Assembly (NCBI RefSeq): GCF_014397245.1
Contig: NZ_JACLHY010000001.1
Span: forward strand, 682,001-746,000
DNA from: Arenibacter arenosicollis
Lineage (GTDB): Bacteria > Bacteroidota > Bacteroidia > Flavobacteriales > Flavobacteriaceae
Direction: 5' to 3'
Length of the DNA stretch: 64,000 nt
A program made the position numbers and the translations under genes. Under the pieces are notes generated by a model. It saw nothing but the letters and a program-made list of their open reading frames with translations. It made no database searches and had not been told where the DNA came from. Below, one piece after another: positions 9,556-17,797 of the stretch (positions are counted from its first letter, which is position 1; every line of letters starts with the position of its first letter).

Positions 9556-10553
9556 TATTTAAAGTCTTCTGGTGAAACAGATTTCCAGTGTTTTAGTGCA
9601 TTTTTAAAATCATACTTAAATACAAAATCATTATTTATGAGATATTGTGGCCTAATATTGGTGGGAAACCCAGCTTTTCTTACTCGAACTGGATGTATAT
9701 CTGATTTTTTACCAAAAAGTTTAAATCCTTTTAGGACAAAGAAGGCAATAAATGCTAACATTTTTACAGACATTTTCAAAGTTGGTTTTTTATATCCTAA
9801 TTCATCTTTGGCAATATCAACCATTTCCTTCAAAGGAACTAGTGGATTTTCCGCATAGTTGTAAATGATTAGCCTATCCTTTTTATTAATAGTAAAGAAT
9901 ATGCTCTCTACCAGACCATAGACATATCCATACCCCTTAATGATATTCCCACCATTTGGTAATATAAAAGTACCCTTTTTTAAAGCCTTGATCATTCTGT
10001 ATACATTTCCTGGGTCTTTGGGTCCAAAAATTACACTCGGACGAACAATTACAAGCCTTCTGCTTTTATCTTCAGCTAGCCATGTTTTATGAATTTCTTC
10101 CGCCAATGCTTTTGATATGCCATAGGCAGTTTCTGGGTAAAGTGTAGAAGCCTCTGTTCTTTCATATAAAGATTTGCCATAAGGAGCAATACTACTAGTG
10201 AAGAAGATGTTCTTTATACCAGTCTGTCTTGAAAATTCATTAATATTTTTAGCCCCAGGAAGGTTAGTGTCAAAATATTCAGAGTATTCGTGCCCTGGTT
10301 CTCTATGTACGGCAGCAAAATTAAATATCCAGCTTTTTTCCAGATCAACGTCTACAATATTGAATTTAATAGGCATCCTAACATCTATTTCAATATAAAC
10401 GACTCTGCCTTTATTTATCTCTAAATCGAAGCTCAGTAATGGTTTAATATCACATATATAAATTTTTTCAAAAACTGATGATTTTAATAATTGGGATAGG
10501 AGGTTGGTCCCTATATAGCCAGACCCCCCGAAAATTACAGCAATAGAATTCAT
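9555..10553 (-). CDS. NAD-dependent epimerase/dehydratase, substrate unknown
   Basis: A 332-residue extended SDR. The dinucleotide motif GGSGYIGTNLL lies at residues 8-18, FNFAAVHRE near 81, the catalytic Thr-Ser-Ser-Ile-Ala-Pro-Tyr-Gly near 120, and YxxxK as Tyr-Gly-Ile-Ser-Lys near 143. A hydrophobic stretch LAFIAFFVLKGF near 260 is unusual in soluble SDRs and suggests membrane association. The ATG at 10553 is preferred over an upstream start at 10577 because the Rossmann strand follows at the right distance. It probably modifies a nucleotide or lipid-linked sugar; no specific reaction can be assigned. Confidence 0.75.
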   Translation of the reverse strand: MNSIAVIFGGSGYIGTNLLSQLLKSSVFEKIYICDIKPLLSFDLEINKGRVVYIEIDVRMPIKFNIVDVDLEKSWIFNFAAVHREPGHEYSEYFDTNLPGAKNINEFSRQTGIKNIFFTSSIAPYGKSLYERTEASTLYPETAYGISKALAEEIHKTWLAEDKSRRLVIVRPSVIFGPKDPGNVYRMIKALKKGTFILPNGGNIIKGYGYVYGLVESIFFTINKKDRLIIYNYAENPLVPLKEMVDIAKDELGYKKPTLKMSVKMLAFIAFFVLKGFKLFGKKSDIHPVRVRKAGFPTNIRPQYLINNDFVFKYDFKNALKHWKSVSPEDFK

Positions 10554-10640
10554 AGTACTATCTAGACTTTGTTGCAAATCTATAATAATGATTTCTAAAA
10601 TACATTAGAAACATAGGGTTATTAGGAAATCAATGAGATA

Positions 10641-11846
10641 TTAATTTTTAAATTTACTTAATAATAATAGAATTGAAGAGAAAACAGAGTAGATTATAAC
10701 TCCGTTAAGTCTGTACAAAGAAGATTCTGTATTCAGAGAAATTATAAATAACATTGTAAATCCTAAATGCATAAAACTTTTTGGGCTTATAAGTTTAGAA
10801 ATTTTTGTACAGGGGTATAATATTAAATATACTAGAGATGTAAGACCCAATATGCCCATATCCAACCATTGTGTGAGATATTGATTGTGTAAGTCAAATC
10901 CATGATAAATTGTCCTTGGGTCTCCATGTATTAAGATATAATTTTTAAATATTTGATTGCCCAAGCCCAAACCTTCTCCCAAAATAAAATAATTTTCTTG
11001 AATTTTTTCATATGCCAAAGGCCACAGAAAGAATCGTTCATCATCTATAATGAAATGTATTTTTGCTCTTAATAATGGGATATTAAAGGAAAGTATAGCA
11101 CCCACCAAAGCTAAAGAAATAATACTTATTAATTTTCTGGAAGATATTGTGTTTTTCCTAAAATATAAAACTAGTGCCCAAACATGGATAAGGACATTTA
11201 TTAAAAGTGGAGTTCTAGCTGAAAGAATAAGTAAATTAAAATTGAAAATAATTAACATTAATATTATTATTCCTTTTTTGGAAAATATTTTTAGATAGTT
11301 ATTGGATAACAAAAATAAGTTTGCGACTATCAACAAATAACTCCAATATGTTGGATGCGCCCCAATCAGGTGGGGGAATTTAAATTGAACGTAAGTATAA
11401 CTGTTGCTGTTTAAATTCATTGTCTGAATCCAATCATTAAAGTTATAGATAAACCAAAAAAGTTTACCCAAGGATAAAAAGAATATAATGGTTAAACAGC
11501 ATATATATATTCTTAATATATAGACTAATCTTTCCTTATTCCAATTGCAGGAAAAAAGTATTAATGGAATTAGGATCATGGAAGTTTGCCTTTCCAAGAC
11601 CTTGGAGGATATTTTTATATCTGAGGAAACAATTGTAAATAGAACAAAAGTCAAAACATAAATGAGATAGGGCAACAAAAACCTTTTATTCTCTAGAAAG
11701 TTATTCTTTATGTTCTTTTCTAAAATAGTGGATAGTACAATACCTATAATAATAAATGGGACAAATCTTTCATTTATAAATATTGCGACTAACGGCAATA
11801 ATCCGACAAGAAAGGGAAGTATATATTGAGACTTTAAGTTTTTCAC
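10641..11846 (-). CDS. O-antigen ligase/polymerase family membrane protein (first of two)
   Basis: A 401-residue polytopic protein with about ten to twelve membrane helices. The large-loop region carries LHNQYLTQWLDMGILGL (about 335-351) and ILSARTPLLI near 210, patterns shared by Wzy polymerases and WaaL ligases. It starts with GTG (11846); no suitable in-frame ATG exists. Five bases separate it from the next Wzy-like gene, so the two are co-transcribed. One is probably the repeat-unit polymerase and the other the ligase or a second polymerase; motifs do not settle which. Strongly A/T-rich. Confidence 0.78.
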   Translation of the reverse strand: MKNLKSQYILPFLVGLLPLVAIFINERFVPFIIIGIVLSTILEKNIKNNFLENKRFLLPYLIYVLTFVLFTIVSSDIKISSKVLERQTSMILIPLILFSCNWNKERLVYILRIYICCLTIIFFLSLGKLFWFIYNFNDWIQTMNLNSNSYTYVQFKFPHLIGAHPTYWSYLLIVANLFLLSNNYLKIFSKKGIIILMLIIFNFNLLILSARTPLLINVLIHVWALVLYFRKNTISSRKLISIISLALVGAILSFNIPLLRAKIHFIIDDERFFLWPLAYEKIQENYFILGEGLGLGNQIFKNYILIHGDPRTIYHGFDLHNQYLTQWLDMGILGLTSLVYLILYPCTKISKLISPKSFMHLGFTMLFIISLNTESSLYRLNGVIIYSVFSSILLLLSKFKN

Positions 11847-11851
11847 TTGTA

Positions 11852-13081
11852 TTAATTTGAGGTCCCACTTGGCTGAATAAGGTCAGTCCGGGTCTTTTTA
11901 AAAGTTATTAAAAATAGGGCAAGAAAAAAAGTATAAATCCAACCAGTTTGCGCTGCAAAAACAAATGGATTAAAAAGTAACTCAAAATGAAGAAATACAA
12001 AAATGCCAAATAGGATTAAGTTCGATTTTGCCCTATTGGACAAAAATTTAAGTAATAAATAAAGAAATAATTGTATATAGAACAGTGTGAATAATAATCC
12101 GTTCCTAAAGAATAAGTCTACTATTAAATTATGGGAAGATTTGTAGTCAGCTTTGTTTATCGTAAAATCAATACTTCCCATACCATGTCCAAACAAATAT
12201 TCAAATAGTGACGAACCTTTAATATGGCTATTATATATATCAGATAAAATAATACCTCTTCCAGATGACGCACTTTCTATACTGGAATCTCCAGTAAAGA
12301 CGCTTAAAAATCTATTTTCCAGCTGCGCTTTAACCAAGTCGGATTTGTCGAAGTAATAAATTGCGAAAACACCTAATAGCGTTATTATAAAAGAAGTTCT
12401 CAATAATAGAGACAAGGTTTTTTTATTAGTATCGTACAGGCCCAATATAAATAAGGTGAAAATAATTCCCAACAATGCTCCCCTGGACATAGTTAGAATA
12501 ATTATTACAAACCAATAAAGGCATAAGCCTACTTTAAGGTATCGGTTTTTTATGGTATAAAAACTTATAATCAAAGCTAGCCCCACAATTAAGGCAAAAT
12601 TGTTCACTCCACCTGCAAACAGTGCTTCAATTCGTTGTCCCCTAGCCTCACTAAAGGAGAACACATGTTCTATTTCTTCGAAGAAAATTCGTATTGTTGC
12701 GATAAATACGACCCAAAGAAAGAATTTGTAAAAAAAATCTAAACTTACTTTCTCAATTAAATAATAGGCTATGACAAAAGCTAATATGTTTTGTAGATAA
12801 ATTATGGTGAAAACACTTTGCTCTTGTGCCAAAATGAATTTATCAAAGATAATATTGATGCCCGTGGTCAATGATAAAAATAAAAATAAAAATAAGGCCA
12901 GGAGGGAATATGTTTTTGTAACCAGCACTCCTTTGGAAAGGAAGAATAAGACTATAAATGATAGAAAAATGACAATAGTCGATAAATATACATTCCCTAT
13001 CCCATCAATAAGGATAAAGTTTAGGGAAATAGTAATTAATAAGGAGGCGAGGATAAATTTAAGAGTCAATAATATCTTCAA
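11852..13081 (-). CDS. O-antigen ligase/polymerase family membrane protein (second of two)
   Basis: A 409-residue protein with about ten to twelve predicted membrane helices. TMSRGALLGIIF (about 198-209) matches the SRG-x-x-LG motif common in Wzy_C/O-antigen ligase proteins, and SSHNLIVDLFFRNGLLF (about 315-331) is the periplasmic-loop His motif. It starts with TTG at 13081 inside the previous gene (23-base overlap); no early ATG is present in frame. It is probably paired with the neighbouring Wzy-like protein in polymerising or ligating the glycan at the periplasmic face. Confidence 0.78.
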   Translation of the reverse strand: MKILLTLKFILASLLITISLNFILIDGIGNVYLSTIVIFLSFIVLFFLSKGVLVTKTYSLLALFLFLFLSLTTGINIIFDKFILAQEQSVFTIIYLQNILAFVIAYYLIEKVSLDFFYKFFLWVVFIATIRIFFEEIEHVFSFSEARGQRIEALFAGGVNNFALIVGLALIISFYTIKNRYLKVGLCLYWFVIIILTMSRGALLGIIFTLFILGLYDTNKKTLSLLLRTSFIITLLGVFAIYYFDKSDLVKAQLENRFLSVFTGDSSIESASSGRGIILSDIYNSHIKGSSLFEYLFGHGMGSIDFTINKADYKSSHNLIVDLFFRNGLLFTLFYIQLFLYLLLKFLSNRAKSNLILFGIFVFLHFELLFNPFVFAAQTGWIYTFFLALFLITFKKTRTDLIQPSGTSN

Positions 13082-14018
13082 AATTTATTTTTTTATCAAA
13101 ATTTTCATAGATTTCTTCATCTACATTAATCCTTTCGGAATATATACCAACGGTTTTGATGTTATAAACCTTTGCATCGATCAAGCTGCTGGAAAAAAAG
13201 CTATAAGCCGTTTTAGACTTCTCAAACCCTTCGTTGATTGAGCTTACAATCTTTGTGTTTTGGGGGAGGTTCATAGTCTCCAACCTTCCCTCGCATGAGG
13301 GGTGTTCCTTGATCAACAGTTCCTTGTATGTTTTAGAGAGATATTTAATCGTTGATTCAATAAGAAATAATTCATTCTGTTTTGAGCACAGTCCTACAAT
13401 GGATAACCCTTGAAGAAGAAATAAAGCAGTTTTCTCGTTTTGTATATTTTTGTTCTTAAGGAACCGGTTATAAAGCTCTGCTTTAATAAATCTAATATTT
13501 ACTTCCACGTTTTCCATGTCCCATCCTTTTTTATCTATCAAAAAATTTCTTTCTCGATCAGAGTAAACATAATATTTATTTAATTTTATGCCTCCAAATC
13601 CTTCCCCCAAGACGAAGATTCCTGAGATTAAATAACCAAACTGGTTAATGATTTTTCTTAAACTTTCTTTGTATCGAGAATGTATTAAAGGAAAAAGACC
13701 ATGTTGTAAAGCAATAAATTTTATAGACGGAAATTTCTTTCTTAAAAAAAATATGATGTTGTTGCTCACATATCCTTCAGCATTGGATAAATAGATATTA
13801 GTTATATTTTTCGATTCGATATATGAAATAAGGTCCTGTACTTTTATCCTCAATTCCTTCTTGGTCCTTAATCTATAAAATATATTGACCAAGGGATTGG
13901 CATCTAGGTTATTGTTTAAATTTACCAAATAAGTGTCAAGACCATGAATAGAGGCCATTTCCATATACCTTTTATTCATTGTGCTTTCAAAGACAATTAA
14001 ACAATTAATTTCTGCCAT
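13059..14018 (-). CDS. Putative GT-B glycosyltransferase with sialyltransferase-like motifs
   Basis: A 319-residue soluble protein with no database-obvious name. Two Rossmann-like halves are suggested: FIALQHGLFP (101-110) in the N-terminal half, and in the C-terminal half LLIKEHPS (His239-Pro240) and FFSSSL (Ser276-278), with an Ala-Glu-Gly at 80-82. An acidic-Gly motif, an HP motif and an SS/ST motif in this order are known from bacterial sialyl- and polysialyltransferases (GT38, GT52, GT80). Because the same locus makes a CMP-nonulosonate and no other transferase for it is visible, I infer this gene transfers it. A TagF-like or unrelated GT-B remains possible. Confidence 0.55.
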   Translation of the reverse strand: MAEINCLIVFESTMNKRYMEMASIHGLDTYLVNLNNNLDANPLVNIFYRLRTKKELRIKVQDLISYIESKNITNIYLSNAEGYVSNNIIFFLRKKFPSIKFIALQHGLFPLIHSRYKESLRKIINQFGYLISGIFVLGEGFGGIKLNKYYVYSDRERNFLIDKKGWDMENVEVNIRFIKAELYNRFLKNKNIQNEKTALFLLQGLSIVGLCSKQNELFLIESTIKYLSKTYKELLIKEHPSCEGRLETMNLPQNTKIVSSINEGFEKSKTAYSFFSSSLIDAKVYNIKTVGIYSERINVDEEIYENFDKKINFEDIIDS

Positions 14019-15238
14019 TTAATATATGCCCAGATTGATTTAAAAATTAAGATAACACTATAAGTTATTAAAAAACTATATGCAGATCCAAGAATATTAA
14101 ATTCCTTAACAAGTAAGAAATTAAGTACCAGATTAAGCATAAAAGCTAAGCCCATAATTAGGGTAATTGCCCTTTCAGCATGGCAAACATATAAAAAAAG
14201 ATGTGGAATTAATGAAATATTATAAAGTATGAATCCAAACACCAAGATGTTTAGAAGTTCCAAATGGTCTAGGAATTCTGCTTTTCCAATGATCCTAAAA
14301 ACATAGCCGCTCCCTAAAATTACCCCTACTCCCAATATAATACTTGACCCTATGGTCAACATTCCAAATTTGATCAGCTCTTTTTTAAATTTCTTTTGAT
14401 CAGTGCGAAAACTATTGATCAGTTGTGGCAGGTAAATAATATAGAATCCACTAATAATAAACACATTAATTATTGAGGCCATTGAAAAAAGGAAGGAGTA
14501 AATTCCGGCAGCTTCAAGGTTAATTTTTTTCCCTATAATAAATTTATCGGAAAATTCTATTCCCTTTATAAAGAGGGCCAAAATGATAAATGGCCATAAG
14601 ATCTGTAATTTTTTTTTAAGGTTTGAAAAACTTAAAAGACTTAAATTTTGTTTTCTAAACTTATATATTTTATTGTTAAAACTAATGGTTGCCAACAAAA
14701 GCAGAAAGGAATAGGATATCACCATTAATAATAAAAGATTATTAAAGTTAAGTGAATTGAAAATATAGACGTAAGCAATAATCAGTACTAGGAAAATTAC
14801 ACTTTTGTAAATCAGTTGAATATTTCCATTTCTGTATTGCTTGCTTATCATTAAATAGCGATAAACTTCTTGGGAGAAATAATCAAACAAACTTATTGTC
14901 AGTATAAATGTGGTATTTTTAAGTGTCAATAGTTGTGAAGGCAATATGGTAAATAGGATTGCCATCTGTATGAAGAGCACTATCGGGGAAAGAGTAAGGA
15001 AGAATTTTAAATGCTCATTAAAAACTGAATTCTGGGTCGGATTTTCCGCTAATTCACGATTACTTATATTATAATATTCGAGTCCGAATATCATTGTTGA
15101 GATAAAAATAAAATAACTTACAAGCTGAAAACTTCCATAATCTTCCAATGAAAGAATTTTAGCCAAATACCCTAAGAGCAGAAATTTAGATAAAATAGAT
15201 ATTCCTCGTGTTAGAACACTTTCTATGCTATTTTTCAA
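13997..15238 (-). CDS. Wzx-type polysaccharide flippase (MOP superfamily)
   Basis: A 413-residue, strongly hydrophobic protein with about twelve membrane helices. The N-terminal pattern (ILSKFLLLGYLAKILSLEDYG at about 15-35, followed by helix 2) is typical of Wzx/PST flippases. It would move the undecaprenyl-linked repeat unit across the inner membrane. The start is TTG at 15238, giving a TTGA overlap with the upstream acetyltransferase stop; no in-frame ATG exists near the family N-terminus. Its 3' end overlaps the following transferase by 22 bases. Confidence 0.88.
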   Translation of the reverse strand: MKNSIESVLTRGISILSKFLLLGYLAKILSLEDYGSFQLVSYFIFISTMIFGLEYYNISNRELAENPTQNSVFNEHLKFFLTLSPIVLFIQMAILFTILPSQLLTLKNTTFILTISLFDYFSQEVYRYLMISKQYRNGNIQLIYKSVIFLVLIIAYVYIFNSLNFNNLLLLMVISYSFLLLLATISFNNKIYKFRKQNLSLLSFSNLKKKLQILWPFIILALFIKGIEFSDKFIIGKKINLEAAGIYSFLFSMASIINVFIISGFYIIYLPQLINSFRTDQKKFKKELIKFGMLTIGSSIILGVGVILGSGYVFRIIGKAEFLDHLELLNILVFGFILYNISLIPHLFLYVCHAERAITLIMGLAFMLNLVLNFLLVKEFNILGSAYSFLITYSVILIFKSIWAYIKWQKLIV

Positions 15239-15783
15239 GATAATGACTTTAAAATTCTAGCTGGGTTGCCTGCTACAACTGTATTATCTGGTACATCTTT
15301 AGTTACAATACTTCCTGCTCCTACAATACTGTTTTTACCAACTGTAACCCCTGGCAACAAAATACAATTTGCGCCAATCCAAGCCCCTGTTTTAATTTTG
15401 GTGTCAATGGCATCAAAATGACCTTGGTCTATTATTGGGTTATTAAATTCTCCGAATTTATGGTTAGAAACATAGATATGTACACCAGATCCTACTAAAA
15501 CTTGATCTTCAATGATGATTCTACCCTTGTTAGGATCTCTAACATCTGCAAACAACATACTTCCAGGTCTTATAACTACTTTATCACCAATACTAATTTT
15601 TGAACAATTAATTGCAAAGGCATAAGGTCTAAATTCTGCGTCTTTTCCAAAATGCTCAAACTTTTTATCACATAATTTTTGCATTGTTTTCTTGAAAAAT
15701 AATCGCCAATGCGAGAAAGGGCAATCTGGACCTAGGCGGTCTGCTTTATTATCAAACTTTATTTTCTTTATCAAACCTATCAT
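15235..15783 (-). CDS. Left-handed beta-helix acetyltransferase (WcaF/maltose O-acetyltransferase type)
   Basis: A 182-residue protein with hexapeptide repeats from about residue 60 to 175 (for example isigdkvvIrpgs, viiedqvLvGsgv, GAWIGANCILLPGVTVG, NSIVGAGSIVTKDV). The VSNHKF segment near 106-111 contains the catalytic His position of this family, and VVAGNPARIL is the family C-terminus. It probably O-acetylates a sugar of the repeat unit with acetyl-CoA. It lies directly upstream of the flippase, with start and stop overlapping. Confidence 0.88.
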   Translation of the reverse strand: MIGLIKKIKFDNKADRLGPDCPFSHWRLFFKKTMQKLCDKKFEHFGKDAEFRPYAFAINCSKISIGDKVVIRPGSMLFADVRDPNKGRIIIEDQVLVGSGVHIYVSNHKFGEFNNPIIDQGHFDAIDTKIKTGAWIGANCILLPGVTVGKNSIVGAGSIVTKDVPDNTVVAGNPARILKSLS

Positions 15784-15792
15784 ATAAAATTG

Positions 15793-16374
15793 TCAAAATG
15801 ATTTATCTATGTATTCAAAATTATCAATGGTTTCTTTATTTTCCTTTAAAATATCGGCAACTTTTCTACTATCAATTAAATGGGTGATTTTATAATTAAC
15901 ATCATTATTGCCTCTAAAACTATACTGCCCTAAGTTAAGTTTTTCTATTTCGTAATCGGGTAATTTTGTGTGTGCAACATTGTATAATTGTCCATTAATT
16001 GTGAATGAAGTAAAATTGCTTTTAAAATCTATTGTATTATGATTAACACTACCTACCAAATCTTTTACATTTTTAGGGTACAAATGCACAAAAAATTTAC
16101 TTTCGCGCTGCATACTATTCAATGAATCTTTTTTTAGAAATATTATTTCCTTACTATCATTAATAGACGCAATATATATTCGATAGATACTGTCTCTATA
16201 AATGCTGCGTTGATTTAATAGTTTAGCGTATGCGCTGTTGGAATTTAGAATGGCCTGCTGTTCATTATTACGGTGCTCTATTTGCGAATTTCTTTTTCTA
16301 ATTTGAAAAACAAGAAGCAATACCAAGAGAATTGGAAGTGTAATTCGGATCAATTGTTTTGTAGAAAGCTTCAA
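15793..16374 (-). CDS. Membrane-anchored protein of unknown function
   Basis: A 193-residue protein with a basic N-terminus, one hydrophobic segment (about residues 9-24, a probable uncleaved signal anchor) and a hydrophilic remainder. The part after the membrane segment has a helical region rich in Asn, Gln and Ser, then a beta-rich region. No family was recognised. The start codon is TTG at 16374; no in-frame ATG precedes or closely follows it, and the reading keeps the Lys-rich N-terminus expected before a signal anchor. It lies 9 bases from the acetyltransferase gene and belongs to the glycan operon. Confidence 0.6.
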   Translation of the reverse strand: MKLSTKQLIRITLPILLVLLLVFQIRKRNSQIEHRNNEQQAILNSNSAYAKLLNQRSIYRDSIYRIYIASINDSKEIIFLKKDSLNSMQRESKFFVHLYPKNVKDLVGSVNHNTIDFKSNFTSFTINGQLYNVAHTKLPDYEIEKLNLGQYSFRGNNDVNYKITHLIDSRKVADILKENKETIDNFEYIDKSF

Positions 16375-16434
16375 GGATAAAGATTATATAATGGTTCTAT
16401 AAAAATACTGAAACTAAAATTATCTTCTTAATTT

Positions 16435-17742
16435 TTAAAGTGCTGTAAATACCAAGCGTCCAATACCTGAATTATTACAATGAGAAGAATTCCATTCGCC
16501 GACACTTTTGACGTTAACAATGGTCCGTATCGAAAATTCATAGGTAACACTAGGCGCTAAAGCAATTAACGGTAGGTTATACCCATAATCACCGCCCTTA
16601 GGCACACCCTCAGTGTCAATTAAAATTCCTTCGCCTTCTTTAAAACCTTGCGGACCGTATTCAATTTCATAAACTACTTCGTCATAAGGTTGACAATAGC
16701 TATCGTTAAAGCCATAATCCCTAAGCCATGACAACTGTAGCTCTTCGCCATTAACGACTCCTTCAGTTAAAAAAGCGGCATTGTTTACTGGTGATTTAAA
16801 ACTTAAGACCTTTGTGTATTCTGAAAATGAAGAACCGCATTCAACTCTAACGAATACATCATAATTGGTGGCTGCCTTTACATACTCAGCATATTCATTA
16901 TGAAATGTCTGTTTTTTAATGTTGAAAGAACTATTGCTATCTCTCTCAAATACTAAACCGCTACCTTTTTCCTTACGCTCCTCTACAATTTCAACAATAT
17001 AATTGGTTTGATTTGCTAAATAAAAAGTAATATCATAACCATCATTGTTAACGATTGTTGTATTGGCTATGATGCATGGTGAGGTTAAGTTTTCATCATC
17101 AGTGTTTATGTTTTTTGTTTCCCAATCACCAAAAGTATCTCCACATTTTCCTCTTACAAAAAAAGTATATTCAACAAATGGTTCAATATCTGGAAAATCA
17201 AAACGATTAACGTTACTCTCTATCGTATATATCTGGGCTTCAACGGGGTTGTCAGTGCCACTTAGCAACATGGCAACTTGCCATTCATCAGCATTTCTAT
17301 CTGGTATCCAAAAAGCATTAAAATAACCATTTTCGACATAACCCATGAATCCTAAATTATCAGTATTTAGCTCATAACAGGTTAGCGTCGTAAATGTATA
17401 AGGATTTGTGGTGAATTCTCCCATTATCACAGCAGTACAAATAGATTTTAAGTAAAAATCATAAATAGTATCTGGTTTTAAGTTTTCTAGTGTAACACTC
17501 TCATCTGATGTATTCCCTTTAATGCCTGTGCCAAGAGTAAAGCCTTTTTCCCCATATTCATAATTTGAAGCAAAGCCTTGGGTCTCTAGCCATTTAATGG
17601 TGACGCTGTTTGCTGTTAAGGTCTCTAAACCTATTTCAACATTTCTTAGGCATATTTCTTCGGATTCTTCTATGGTATCATCAGTTTTACAGTTCAAAAA
17701 AGAACAAACAAAAATTACAAAACAAGAATTTTTAAATTTCAT
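16435..17742 (-). CDS. Fibronectin type III repeat lipoprotein
   Basis: A 435-residue predicted lipoprotein: Met-Lys-Phe-Lys-Asn-Ser-Cys, a hydrophobic h-region, then a lipobox-like FLNC with Cys near 18, followed by Lys-Thr-Asp-Asp-Thr. At least two FN3-like domains are visible: about 32-118 (ANSVTIKWLE, TLENLKPDTIYDFYLKSIC) and the C-terminal part (LQLSW, LIALAPSVTYEFSIRTI), with related modules between. ATG 17742 is chosen over the start at 17784 because it gives the signal peptide. It is probably exported to the outer membrane. Between a glycan operon and an SGNH hydrolase, a role in binding surface glycan is a guess. Confidence 0.72.
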   Translation of the reverse strand: MKFKNSCFVIFVCSFLNCKTDDTIEESEEICLRNVEIGLETLTANSVTIKWLETQGFASNYEYGEKGFTLGTGIKGNTSDESVTLENLKPDTIYDFYLKSICTAVIMGEFTTNPYTFTTLTCYELNTDNLGFMGYVENGYFNAFWIPDRNADEWQVAMLLSGTDNPVEAQIYTIESNVNRFDFPDIEPFVEYTFFVRGKCGDTFGDWETKNINTDDENLTSPCIIANTTIVNNDGYDITFYLANQTNYIVEIVEERKEKGSGLVFERDSNSSFNIKKQTFHNEYAEYVKAATNYDVFVRVECGSSFSEYTKVLSFKSPVNNAAFLTEGVVNGEELQLSWLRDYGFNDSYCQPYDEVVYEIEYGPQGFKEGEGILIDTEGVPKGGDYGYNLPLIALAPSVTYEFSIRTIVNVKSVGEWNSSHCNNSGIGRLVFTAL

Positions 17743-17797
17743 AGTACAAGATTTTCGATATAGAAAGCATGTAATTATAGACATCTAAGTTTTTATT

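Noticed and set aside
17045-17326. Antisense frame of 93 residues within the FN3 lipoprotein gene
   Set aside because: It lies wholly within a well-supported gene on the other strand and shows no domain; similar antisense frames occur throughout.
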